Origin: JBCBJX01 sp964342855
GTDB taxonomy: Bacteria > Pseudomonadota > Alphaproteobacteria > Caulobacterales > Parvularculaceae
DNA: 64,000 nt
Assembly (NCBI GenBank): GCA_964342855.1
Contig: CAYFIB010000008.1
Coordinates: 41,757 to 105,756 of the forward strand
Direction: 5' to 3'
The position numbers were made by a program, and so were the translations under genes. The notes beneath the pieces were generated by a model. It saw only the letters and a program-made list of their open reading frames with translations, was not told the DNA's origin and ran no database searches. This document shows positions 1-7,957 of this stretch, piece after piece; position 1 is the first letter of the stretch, and every line of letters starts with the position of its first letter.

Positions 1-1193
1 ATGAAGAGGGCGAAGACGCCGACGACGGAAGCGATCACGCCGGGCGAGACGCGGAACTGTTCGGGAAAAAGAAGGTACATCCCCGCCGCGATCGTCAGGA
101 TGCCGATGGTTCCGGCGATCCCGAAACTGGGCGTGAACGCCTCGATGATGACGAGCGCCGCTCCGAGGCCCATGAGCGCGAGGCCGAAGCCGTTGAAGGG
201 CAGAACCTGGAAGGAATAGAAGCCGAGCAGCAGGCAGAACGCGCCGAACGCGCCCGGGAAAATGGAGCCCGGATTCCACATTTCAATGATGATGCCGGTG
301 GTGCCGAGGGAGAAGAGGATCACCGCGACATTCGGGTCCGCGAGGAAGGAAAGGACCATCTCGGCGAAGTTCATGGCGACTTCAACGATCTCGATATCTG
401 TAGTCTCCAGCACGCGCGTTTCGCCGTTCTTGGTGACTTCGAGGCCGTCAAGCTGAGCCATGAGGTCGTCGAGATCGTCCGTGATGAGTTCGACGACGCC
501 GAGCTCCAGCGCCTCGCGCGAGGGCACGTTCGCCGCCTCACGGACGGCTTTTTCCGCCCATTCGGCGTTGCGGCCGGATTCTTCGGCGAGCGCGCGGATA
601 TAAGCGACGGCGTCGTTGATGATCTTTTCGCGTAGCGCCGCGTCGTTCGCGAGGGGCGGAGCGGTCTCCTCCGCCGCTTCGTCGTCGGTTTCGTCAGAGG
701 GCGTCGCCTCGTCGCTCTCGCTGGCGTCGTCTGACGGCGCGGCAGGCTCCGGCGCGGCGGGCGATCCGCCAATCTCCACAGGAGTGGCGGAGCCGGTGTT
801 GGTGTTCGGCGCCATCGCCGAAATATCGGCGGCGTACATGATGTAGAGCCCGGCGCTCGCGGAGCGCGCGCCCTGCGGGCCGACCCAGGTGACGACCGGC
901 GTGTCCGTCGCCAGCATCGCTTTGATGATTGACTTCATGGAGTCCATCAGCCCGCCCGGCGTGTCGATCCGCAGAACGATCACCTCCGCGCCGCTGTCGG
1001 ATGCGACGCCGATTTCCCGCTCAATGTACCGGACGGTCGGCGGTCCGATGGCGCCGTCGATGTCGAGAACGACGGCCTGACGCGGCCCCGCGGCGCCCTG
1101 CATATGCGCCGAGACGACGGAAACCGTGGCGCAGAGCGCCGCCAGCGCCAGAAAAATTCGGGAAACTCGTCCCGCCCATGTGTTCAGCATCAT
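1..1193 (-). CDS. nfeD: NfeD-family membrane-bound serine protease (ClpP class), 3' end cut by window edge
   Basis: The 397 visible residues begin with a signal peptide (about 1-30). A ClpP/SppA-like protease domain follows, with RIDTPGGL near residue 76 and SASAG at 111-115, where Ser113 is the likely nucleophile. Next comes an acidic Ser/Ala/Asp/Glu-rich insertion (about 130-185), then the AEWAEKAV segment that should carry the catalytic Lys, then several membrane helices starting near residue 290. Long-form NfeD proteins cut hydrophobic membrane proteins and usually pair with a stomatin/SPFH protein, which would lie beyond the window edge. The C-terminal OB-fold domain is not visible. Two adjacent ATGs (1193 and 1190) are possible starts. 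A TATATT -10-like element lies at 1215-1220. Confidence 0.88.
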   Translation of the reverse strand, partial: MMLNTWAGRVSRIFLALAALCATVSVVSAHMQGAAGPRQAVVLDIDGAIGPPTVRYIEREIGVASDSGAEVIVLRIDTPGGLMDSMKSIIKAMLATDTPVVTWVGPQGARSASAGLYIMYAADISAMAPNTNTGSATPVEIGGSPAAPEPAAPSDDASESDEATPSDETDDEAAEETAPPLANDAALREKIINDAVAYIRALAEESGRNAEWAEKAVREAANVPSREALELGVVELITDDLDDLMAQLDGLEVTKNGETRVLETTDIEIVEVAMNFAEMVLSFLADPNVAVILFSLGTTGIIIEMWNPGSIFPGAFGAFCLLLGFYSFQVLPFNGFGLALMGLGAALVIIEAFTPSFGIAGTIGILTIAAGMYLLFPEQFRVSPGVIASVVGVFALF

Positions 1194-1261
1194 GCGCCCC
1201 CGCTGCTTATCGTTAATATAGGGGAGCGCGACGCCGGCAGAAAGGCGCTCGGCGGTTTCGA

Positions 1262-2092
1262 TCAGCCGCTTTTTCGCCAATCGAGACGCAGGGTGAGGCA
1301 GAACGCGCCGCCGCCGCCCATGGCGAAGGTCGAGAGCGGCGTTTTCACCACCGCGTAGCCGCGGCCTTCGAGGGCGCTCTGAAGCTCCGGCGTGCAGTCG
1401 TTGAGGATCACCGTCCCGTCGATCTCGACGCAGTTGATCGCGAACAGGTTGGCGTCGTCCTCCGAGACCGGCACGGCGAGAGCGCCAGCGCGGTCTCGGA
1501 TTTCAGTGAGGCCTGCTTCATCGAACGCGCTTGGCAGATAAAGGACGTGCCCGCCGGAAAGGGGCATGAGGCAGACGTCCATATGATAGAACCGTGTTGA
1601 GACGAGGGGGAGAGAGACGACCTCGGCCTCGAAACGCTCGGCGATCGCGACATGCGAGGCTTGCGAGGATCGCGGCCCGTGCCCGGCCCAGAAAAGCTTT
1701 CGGACGGGGTCCCAGACGCTGTCGCCAAGTCCTTCCTGAAAAACGCCCTCCGCCTGTTTGCCGACATTCGGGAACGCTTTCCTGAACCAGCGCTCGGTGA
1801 TGGGTTCCTCGCCGCGCCGGGGTTCCGCGCGGTAGCGGCCCAGGAGGACGTCGCCGTCCAGAACGACGGCGCAGTTCGCGGTGAAAACGAGATCGGGGAG
1901 GCCGGGCGTCGGCCCCAGCATTTCGACATGGCCGCCCGCCGCTTCGATCGCCGATTTCAGGCCTGACCATTCTTCGTGCGCGAGAGCTGAAAGCCGCTCG
2001 GCGTCCTGCGCCCAAGCATCTGGCGCCATGAATTCGTTGATGGCGTAGGCGACCTCGTAGTGGTCGGGCGGGCACATGAGGAAACGGGGCAT
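1262..2092 (-). CDS. Amidinotransferase/dimethylarginine dimethylaminohydrolase-like protein
   Basis: The 276-residue protein belongs to the guanidino-group-modifying pentein fold (amidinotransferase, PF02274 type). Visible landmarks are PDLVFTANCAVV near residue 67, FYHMDVCLMPL with the likely catalytic His near residue 168, and the C-terminal GGGGAFCLTL with the predicted nucleophile Cys265. Family members hydrolyse methylated arginine, arginine or related guanidino compounds to citrulline-type products, and the sequence alone does not settle the substrate. No arginine-catabolism genes are adjacent. The start at 2092 gives the conserved N-terminal MPRFLMCPP. The gene follows nfeD on the same strand order with a gap of about 70 bases. 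Confidence 0.8.
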   Translation of the reverse strand: MPRFLMCPPDHYEVAYAINEFMAPDAWAQDAERLSALAHEEWSGLKSAIEAAGGHVEMLGPTPGLPDLVFTANCAVVLDGDVLLGRYRAEPRRGEEPITERWFRKAFPNVGKQAEGVFQEGLGDSVWDPVRKLFWAGHGPRSSQASHVAIAERFEAEVVSLPLVSTRFYHMDVCLMPLSGGHVLYLPSAFDEAGLTEIRDRAGALAVPVSEDDANLFAINCVEIDGTVILNDCTPELQSALEGRGYAVVKTPLSTFAMGGGGAFCLTLRLDWRKSG

Positions 2093-2142
2093 GGGAGGGG
2101 GCTCAATGGTTTCTTGCGTGAATTCGGGTTAGCGTAATCGTC

Positions 2143-2322
2143 ATGACCGACCAATCGACGAAACCGAGCTTTGAAGAAATGACGCGCCCCGCCGAGGCGG
2201 CTGACGCCGCCGAGTACGAGGCGTGGAAGCGCGCGAAGGTGCAAGCGGCGCTCAGGCAAGCTGATGCGGGCGATCTTGTCGATGCGGACGCGGTTTGGGC
2301 GGAACTCGGCCTTGAACATTAG
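2143..2322 (+). CDS. Small ParD-like antitoxin
   Basis: The 59-residue protein is acidic and helical, with AEYEAWKRAKVQAALRQAD in the middle and the C-terminal VWAELGLEH. This resembles the short toxin-binding tails of ParD/RHH-type antitoxins, whose typical ending is 'EVWAEL'. It sits directly ahead of a ParE-like toxin, and its stop codon lies inside the first codons of that gene (overlap 2312-2322), which is the usual arrangement of a type II module. No clear ribbon-helix-helix signature is present at the N-terminus, so the DNA-binding role is uncertain. The call rests on size, tail and neighbour. Confidence 0.7.
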   Translation: MTDQSTKPSFEEMTRPAEAADAAEYEAWKRAKVQAALRQADAGDLVDADAVWAELGLEH

Positions 2323-2590
2323 GCTGACGCCGACTGCGGTTGACGATCTCAAAGCCCTTCGCGCCTATATCGCTCAGTTCAATGCAACGGCGGCGGAACG
2401 CATACTTGCCCGCATACAGCAATCGATCCTTTTGTTGGCGGAATTTCCGAATGCGGGCCGAGAAGGTGCGGTGACCGGAACGCGAGAATTTTCAATTCCT
2501 AACCTCGCCCACATCATTGTTTACCGGATCGCGTCGGCGACCGATCTGGACGTGCTCAGTGTTCTGCATGAGCGCCGTCAGTATCCGTGA
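2312..2590 (+). CDS. ParE/RelE-superfamily toxin
   Basis: The 92-residue protein has the ParE pattern: LTPTAVDDLKAL at the N-terminus, helices with ARIQQSILLLAEFPNAGREG, the strand REFSIPNLAHIIVYRI and a final LHERRQYP. ParE toxins poison DNA gyrase, while RelE relatives cut mRNA on the ribosome. The family match is clear but the target cannot be told. The TTG at 2312 gives the normal ParE length and overlaps the antitoxin by 11 bases. ATG codons at 2264 and 2282 in the same frame would add residues that do not look like the family. Its stop overlaps the GTG start of selO (2587). Confidence 0.8.
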   Translation: MNIRLTPTAVDDLKALRAYIAQFNATAAERILARIQQSILLLAEFPNAGREGAVTGTREFSIPNLAHIIVYRIASATDLDVLSVLHERRQYP

Positions 2591-4050
2591 GCGAGGCTGA
2601 ATTGGCGCCGTTTCAGCCCTCCGCCGCCTTTTACGACCTAGGCGCCCCCGGCGGCGCGCCTTTCTGGGACGCCGTCGAGCCCGCGCGATTTCCGAAGCAT
2701 CTCCTCCGCTATCGGAACGGCCGCGCCGCTGGGTCCATTGGTCTTGAAAGCCTGACGGATGAGGCCTGGATCGACCAATTCGGACGGTTTCAGCCGTTGC
2801 CCGGCGCGCAGGCGACGCCGATCGCGGTGCGCTATCACGGCCACCAGTTCCGCGACTACAATCCCGATATCGGCGACGGGCGCGGATTTCTGTTCGCTCA
2901 GTGCATCGACGATCAGGCGCGGTTGCTTGATCTCGGCACCAAGGGCTCCGGAACGACGCCATACTCTCGCTCCGGAGACGGGCGGCTGACCCTGAAGGGC
3001 GCCGTGAGGGAGATCCTCGCGACGGCGATGCTGGAGGCGCTCGGCGTCTATACGTCGAAAACGCTTTCGGTGATCGAAACGGGCGAGTCGTTGCGCCGGG
3101 GCGACGAACCCTCGCCGACACGTTCAGCGGTGCTGGTGCGCCTCGGACATTCCCATGTGCGCTTCGGCGTCTTCCAGCGGCTCGCCTTCTATAATGACGC
3201 CGACGCGATCGCCCGGCTCGTCGACTACTGCATCGCCAATCTGCATCCGGACCTCGCCGGCGCCGCCGACCCCGCCGCGGCGCTGTTCGAGCGCGTGGTT
3301 GAGGTGTCCGCGCGTCTCGCCGCGCAGTGGATGGCGGCGGGTTTCGTCCACGGGGTCCTTAACACCGACAATCAGAACGTGACGGGCGAAAGCTTCGATT
3401 ACGGGCCCTGGCGCTTCCTTCCGGTTTTCGACCCAGGCTTCACCGCCGCCTATTTCGATCAGACCGGCCTTTACGCCTATGGCCGCCAACCGGAATCGGT
3501 CGGTTGGGCGCTGGCGCAACTTGGCGGGGCGTTGCTCGCCGTGACGGAGGAAGAGAGGCTGAACGCCGCGCTCGGTCGCTTCGGCGAGCTTTACGCCGAA
3601 GCCGCCGCGACGGCCTTCCATAAGCGTCTCGGCCTGAAACGCCTTGGCGGCGATGAGGATCTCCAGTTCGTGACCGACCTCTTCGGCTGGATGCAGGCCT
3701 CCGGCGCGCCGTTCGAGCAGGTCTTTTTCGACTGGTTCGGCGGCGAGGCGTCGGCGAACCGCGCTGAAAGCGGTCGGATCGCCGACATCTATCAGGGCGA
3801 GGGATGGGCGCGAGTGCGCGCCGGGATCGACGCGCGCGAGCCTGACCGGCCTGAACGCTTGACGCATGCTTACTTTGAACAGCGCAAGCCGAGGACCATG
3901 CTGATCGACGAGGTCGAGGCGATCTGGGCTCCCATCGCTGAAAAAGACGACTGGTCGGCCTTCGATACGGCGCTCGCGGAGATCGCGGCGTTGCGCGAAG
4001 CCCACGCCTTCGATCCGCTAGACGGTTTCTCGCGGCCCGGAATTCGTTAA
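2587..4050 (+). CDS. selO: Protein adenylyltransferase SelO (YdiU family)
   Basis: The 487-residue protein is a SelO pseudokinase, a family shown to transfer AMP to Ser, Thr or Tyr of target proteins. Typical features are RYHGHQFRDYNPDIGDGRG near residue 82, the glycine-rich nucleotide loop GTKGSGTTPYSRSGDGR near residue 118, and the metal-binding segment HGVLNTDNQNVTGESFDYGPW near residue 258. Length matches E. coli YdiU (478). The C-terminus ends in FSRPGIR and lacks the Cys/Sec residue seen in some homologues. The GTG start overlaps the toxin stop as GTGA, so translation is probably coupled to the toxin gene. This is an odd partnership for a housekeeping redox-stress enzyme. Confidence 0.92.
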   Translation: MSEAELAPFQPSAAFYDLGAPGGAPFWDAVEPARFPKHLLRYRNGRAAGSIGLESLTDEAWIDQFGRFQPLPGAQATPIAVRYHGHQFRDYNPDIGDGRGFLFAQCIDDQARLLDLGTKGSGTTPYSRSGDGRLTLKGAVREILATAMLEALGVYTSKTLSVIETGESLRRGDEPSPTRSAVLVRLGHSHVRFGVFQRLAFYNDADAIARLVDYCIANLHPDLAGAADPAAALFERVVEVSARLAAQWMAAGFVHGVLNTDNQNVTGESFDYGPWRFLPVFDPGFTAAYFDQTGLYAYGRQPESVGWALAQLGGALLAVTEEERLNAALGRFGELYAEAAATAFHKRLGLKRLGGDEDLQFVTDLFGWMQASGAPFEQVFFDWFGGEASANRAESGRIADIYQGEGWARVRAGIDAREPDRPERLTHAYFEQRKPRTMLIDEVEAIWAPIAEKDDWSAFDTALAEIAALREAHAFDPLDGFSRPGIR

Positions 4051-4143
4051 GATGGCCCCGAAGCGCCGGACGCGGGGTCGGCGTGACGCTTGGATCAAGC
4101 GCGCCGGCTCGGGGACGAGGCGAGCGCCGCAGCGAGGGGACGC

Positions 4144-5427
4144 ATGACCTCCGAAGTCGTTCTCATGAACCGTCAGGCCGTGGCGATGGCGGCCGACAGC
4201 GCCGTCACCATCACGGGCGGTTCGTACCTGAAGACCTACCAGTCGGCCGACAAGCTCTTTCCGCTCGTGGACGGCCAGCCCGTGGCGGTCATGATCTACA
4301 ACAACGCCGAGATCATGAGTACGCCTTGGGAGACGGTGATCTCTCTCTATCGCCAACAGGTCGCGGGGCGCCCGCTCGATTCGGTCGAGCAGTACGCCGA
4401 GGATTTCATGGCCTTCCTTTCGGGGAACATGGATCTTTTCCCGGCGGGCGATCAGGACACCGAGTTCTTCAAGCTCGTCGCGGTGGTCTTCTCGGTGATT
4501 TTCGAGGAGTTCGACCACCAGATCGAAGAGTTCAAACGCACAAACGCCGGGCGTCTGCGCGAACACGTTCCGCACATCTTCGAGTTCGTCGTCAATCATC
4601 TGCACTACGACTATCAGCGCAATTTCGATGACAGCCAGCGCGCTGATCTGCCGTGCTTCCCGAAAGGCATGGAAGAGCAGCTGCGCCGCCGCTACGGCGC
4701 CGAGATCGAGGAGCTGATCGACTCCTTCCTCTCAGCCATGCGTCAGGAGCATGCCGGGTTTTCGGTCTCCGAAGACACGCGCCAGAAGCTGCGCGACATC
4801 TCCGTCTACGCCGTCACCAAGGACGCGTTCTTCGAGCACTATACGGGCGTCGTCTTCGCGGGCTTCGGGCGGAACGAGAAGTTCCCGTCCATGCGCTCCT
4901 ACCTCACATCGAGCGTCGTTCTCGGCATTCTGAAGCGCCGGCAGGACCGCGCGGCGACCATGACGGCGGACGCCGGGCCGGTGATCCAGCCCTTCGCGCA
5001 GGACCGGATGATCCGGACGTTCCTGACGGGGATCGACCCCTATCTGCGGCTCTTCATGTTCGGCGAGACGCTGAAGCTCACGACCAACCTCGCCGCCGAT
5101 CTCATCGGCAAGGCGCCGAACATGACCGAAGAGCAGCGCCAGCGGATGTTCCAGGATTATTCCGACAACACCATGATCCCGGTGATGCGCGAATTTTTCC
5201 GCACCATGGACGCCTACCAGCATGCGGTGCATACGGCGCCGATTTTCCGCGCCGTGCAGATGTTGCCGAAAAAGGAGCTGGGCGAGACGGCCGCCTCGCT
5301 CATCAAGCTGAACTCGTTCCAGCAGAAGGTTTCGGCCTCCATCGAAACCGTCGGCGGTCCGGTGGACACCGCCGTCATCACGCGAAACGGCGGCCTCGAA
5401 ATGCGCCAGGAAAAAGCGGAGCTTTGA
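4144..5427 (+). CDS. Proteasome-beta-like Ntn hydrolase with long helical insertions (uncharacterised)
   Basis: The protein (427 residues) starts MTSEVVLMNR. Removal of Met would expose Thr. With that Thr as position 1, Asp falls at 17 (AADSAVTI) and a Lys falls in DKLFPL at 36, matching the Thr1/Asp17/Lys33 set of proteasome beta subunits and HslV. Two later motifs also fit the fold: VVFAGFGRNEKFPSMRSY (about 236-253), like the AGxDxxxGPxLY strand, and ETVGGPVDTAVITR (401-414), like the last strand. Helix-rich insertions (about 75-230 and 265-395) make it roughly twice the length of HslV. GAGGGG at 4134-4139 supports the ATG at 4144 over an upstream TTG at 4090. Substrate and partners are unknown. 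A small gene follows after 4 bases. Confidence 0.72.
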   Translation: MTSEVVLMNRQAVAMAADSAVTITGGSYLKTYQSADKLFPLVDGQPVAVMIYNNAEIMSTPWETVISLYRQQVAGRPLDSVEQYAEDFMAFLSGNMDLFPAGDQDTEFFKLVAVVFSVIFEEFDHQIEEFKRTNAGRLREHVPHIFEFVVNHLHYDYQRNFDDSQRADLPCFPKGMEEQLRRRYGAEIEELIDSFLSAMRQEHAGFSVSEDTRQKLRDISVYAVTKDAFFEHYTGVVFAGFGRNEKFPSMRSYLTSSVVLGILKRRQDRAATMTADAGPVIQPFAQDRMIRTFLTGIDPYLRLFMFGETLKLTTNLAADLIGKAPNMTEEQRQRMFQDYSDNTMIPVMREFFRTMDAYQHAVHTAPIFRAVQMLPKKELGETAASLIKLNSFQQKVSASIETVGGPVDTAVITRNGGLEMRQEKAEL

Positions 5428-5431
5428 AACC

Positions 5432-5890
5432 ATGAGCGATCGGTTGAAAGCCATCTGGGGCGGATTTGAAAACCGCACGAGCCGCGAGCTTTCGGGGCGC
5501 GGCGTCGACAAGATCATCGTGCCCCGGCGCGAGAACGAGCGCCGCGATTACGCACCGCTCGCGGAAGATGCGAATCTCGCCGAGGACCTTGCGCCCGCCA
5601 AGGCGGCCATGAGCGAGCTCCGTACCCGTCTCGCCGCGTCCGCCGCCGAGCGGTCGAAGTCGAAGAGAATGCGCCGCAGCGAGCCCGCCGAGGCCGCTTT
5701 CGATGCGGCGGACCTACAGGACCTTGAGGCCGACTTCGGCGCCGGCGATCCGACCGCGGAGCTGCGCGCCGGCCTCGCCTCGACCGAGCGCCGGGTGCGC
5801 CGCCGCGAGCTCAGCTACACCGAGCACCGCACGAAATTCGCTCAGTCCGAGCTTTCGCGGAAGCGGAAGAAATTTCTAGGACTTTTCTGA
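5432..5890 (+). CDS. Small charged protein in operon with the Ntn hydrolase, function unknown
   Basis: The gene encodes 152 residues with no signal peptide and no membrane segment. The N-terminus is MSDRLKAIWGGFENRTSREL. The middle is Ala/Arg/Glu-rich and probably helical (about 45-85), followed by an acidic stretch (about 86-107) and a basic C-terminus ending in SRKRKKFLGLF. I do not recognise a family. It starts 4 bases after the stop of the proteasome-beta-like gene, so it is very probably co-transcribed and could be a partner, adaptor or substrate of that enzyme. That role is inference from position only. Confidence 0.65.
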   Translation: MSDRLKAIWGGFENRTSRELSGRGVDKIIVPRRENERRDYAPLAEDANLAEDLAPAKAAMSELRTRLAASAAERSKSKRMRRSEPAEAAFDAADLQDLEADFGAGDPTAELRAGLASTERRVRRRELSYTEHRTKFAQSELSRKRKKFLGLF

Positions 5891-5948
5891 GACCGGGCGG
5901 CTAAGGCCAGCTTAAACAGAACGTCCACTCAATTGAAGGCGATGACGA

Positions 5949-6464
5949 TCAGTCTGCGTCGCCGGTCGCTTCGTCGCGGATCGCTTTCAAAGTCGCGGTC
6001 ATCTTTTCTCTGACCGCATCGAGTTCATCGATCTCGTGGCGGCGGAAGATTTCTTTCGGGTCGGACGTCGCGACGTATACGGACCCATTCGCTTTCTCAT
6101 AGACCAGCGCCTTCAGCGGCAGGTCGATGCCGGCGGTTTGGCTTTCCAGCATGACGGGGGCGCCGACTTTCGGGGAGCCGAAGATGACGAGCGTCGTCGG
6201 GCGCAACTCTTTGTCAATCGAGGCCGCGCCCTTGGCGTGATCGACCACTGCGAACATCGTGAGTTTGCGCGCGTCGATCGCGTTGGTGAGGCGGCCGAGG
6301 GTCGTGTCGAAATCAGCGTCGCTCTTGGTCGCAATGAAGCCCGTCGGCGCGCCGGATTTGCGCAGATCGCTCACATCGCTCTCAACGCCGACGACGACGC
6401 AGGCGGACAGCGCGAGCGCCGCAGCGAGCGCGAGACCTGTGAGACGTGAAAAACCGCGACGCAT
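5949..6464 (-). CDS. DUF302-domain lipoprotein
   Basis: The protein (171 residues) begins with MRRGFSRLTGLALAAALALSAC, a lipoprotein signal with lipobox LSAC. The rest matches the DUF302 pattern: a stretch around ADFDTTLGRLTNAIDARKLTMFAVVDHAKGA, then TTLVIFGSPKVGAPVM, then LPLKALVYEKANGSVYVA. DUF302 domains are small alpha/beta folds of unknown activity, often periplasmic. The ATG at 6464 was chosen because GAGGTG precedes it and the signal starts there. An upstream in-frame ATG at 6515 would add 17 residues that spoil the signal. It lies 57 bases beyond the patatin start-side neighbour on the same strand. Confidence 0.78.
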   Translation of the reverse strand: MRRGFSRLTGLALAAALALSACVVVGVESDVSDLRKSGAPTGFIATKSDADFDTTLGRLTNAIDARKLTMFAVVDHAKGAASIDKELRPTTLVIFGSPKVGAPVMLESQTAGIDLPLKALVYEKANGSVYVATSDPKEIFRRHEIDELDAVREKMTATLKAIRDEATGDAD

Positions 6465-6521
6465 CGAACACCTCGTTTCCTTTGCGGATATACCGTGAAG
6501 CTTTCCAAATCCCAATGGTGG

Positions 6522-7478
6522 TCACGCAATCGCGTTCGCGTGCGTCGGCTCGGCGGAAAGCAGCAGGCGCAGCCTTTCCTCTTGGGCGAGGATGGCGCGT
6601 CGGCCTTCTTCAATGAACTCGTCTGCGCGGTCGAACTCCGTCGGCAGCGCCTGTCGCATATCGGGTTTCAGGTGAATGTCCGGCGCCTCATAGCGGGCGC
6701 GGGCGGCGGTCAGGTGCATCTGGAAAATGTCCGCTGCAGCGAGAGCCGTCTCGAACAATTGCGGTTGAGCCTTCGTGCGCGCTTTCGCGGCGGCCAGCTG
6801 CCGATCAATGTAAGACCTTGTATCGGCGATGAGTTTCGACATCGCCGCAGGGAGCGGCGTCTCATCCTGCGGCTGTTGGTCGATCACGGCCGGCAGTCCC
6901 GGCGGCGGCGAATCAAACCGTTCCAGCGTGCGCGGCACGCCGGTGAGATCGACGCCGATGACGACTTCCGCGCCGAGACGCCGCGCAAGGCCGACCGGCA
7001 TCGGGTCGGCGAGGGCGCCGTCGACCAGCCAACGACCGTCGTGCTCGACCGCGTTGAAAAGGATCGGAATGGCGGTCGACGCCCGAACGGCGCGAATGAG
7101 AGAGCCCGAAATCATCTCGATCGGTTGACCCGTGGCGAGGTCCGTCGCGACCGCCCCGAACGTGACGTCGAGATCGCGGATATCCTGCTCGGCCTCTTCG
7201 AACGCCGCGAAAGCGCGCTCCGAGCTGATGAGGCCGCCGCGCCCGATCGCGAAACCGAATTGCGACAGCGCGGTCAGCGGCGAGAGTTCGCGCGCCCAGA
7301 CGCACAGATCATCCAGAACGCCCGCCAGGTGCGCCCCGCCGACGAGAGCGCCCACGGAACAGCCGGAGATGACTTTCGGCTTGATGCCCAGCTCGTCGAG
7401 GCCGCGCAGGACGCCGACATGCGCCCAGCCGCGCGCCGCGCCGGAGGAGAGGGCGAGACCGAGTGAACGTTCAGCCAT
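6522..7478 (-). CDS. Patatin-like phospholipase, RssA type
   Basis: The 318-residue protein is a patatin-fold serine hydrolase. It has the oxyanion-hole motif SSGAARGWAHVGVL near residue 11, the nucleophile elbow GCSVG with Ser41, and the dyad aspartate in DGA at 153-155. RssA-type proteins are predicted lipid acyl hydrolases acting in the cytoplasm or at the inner membrane. No signal peptide is present. The C-terminal 90 residues are a charged helical extension (LIADTRSYIDRQLAAAKART). The physiological lipid substrate is unknown. It is transcribed toward the DUF302 gene. Confidence 0.85.
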   Translation of the reverse strand: MAERSLGLALSSGAARGWAHVGVLRGLDELGIKPKVISGCSVGALVGGAHLAGVLDDLCVWARELSPLTALSQFGFAIGRGGLISSERAFAAFEEAEQDIRDLDVTFGAVATDLATGQPIEMISGSLIRAVRASTAIPILFNAVEHDGRWLVDGALADPMPVGLARRLGAEVVIGVDLTGVPRTLERFDSPPPGLPAVIDQQPQDETPLPAAMSKLIADTRSYIDRQLAAAKARTKAQPQLFETALAAADIFQMHLTAARARYEAPDIHLKPDMRQALPTEFDRADEFIEEGRRAILAQEERLRLLLSAEPTHANAIA

Positions 7479-7563
7479 GTTTCAAAGCTCCGTCCGCTAG
7501 CTGGTTGCGTCATCGTCAGAGGCTAATAGCCTATCCTCGGGGCATGTCGGAATGAGGGCCGAA

Positions 7564-7827
7564 ATGGCGCGCGTCTTCGTTTTTATCGTTCAGCTGGCGG
7601 CGGTCGCGCTCCTCGCCTTCGGGCTCGTTCTTTCGATCACGCCCATACCATTCGGCCTGCCTCTGGTCGTTGTCGCGCTCGCGACGCTCATCATGACGAC
7701 GCCGAGCGTGGCGGCGTATTTCAAGCGATTACGTCAGAACCATCCGAAAGCGGATGAGCGCATTCGCGCTGTCGAAGACCGACTTCCCGAACCGCTGCGC
7801 GAGCCGCTGCGCCGCACGGATCCATAG
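7564..7827 (+). CDS. Small two-helix membrane protein
   Basis: The protein (87 residues) has two hydrophobic helices (about 3-25 and 27-48), separated by a Pro/Gly turn (ITPIPFGLP), followed by a charged cytoplasmic tail ending in EPLREPLRRTDP. This resembles small PGPGW-type putative transmembrane proteins, but the match is loose. GAGGG at 7554-7558 precedes the ATG at 7564. An ATG at 7552 is possible and would add four residues. It stands alone between the divergent patatin gene and cckA, and its function is unknown. Confidence 0.65.
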   Translation: MARVFVFIVQLAAVALLAFGLVLSITPIPFGLPLVVVALATLIMTTPSVAAYFKRLRQNHPKADERIRAVEDRLPEPLREPLRRTDP

Positions 7828-7957
7828 TTCCGGGCGGAGCCGTGTCGATGCGTGAGCCGAAAGGATGAGGCGTCGCGGCGTCCGTCTATCCGCTTTGCCG
7901 ACGCTGCGAACGCCCGCATAGTCCGCAACGGAAGTCTATACGAACGATGGAGCGAAC

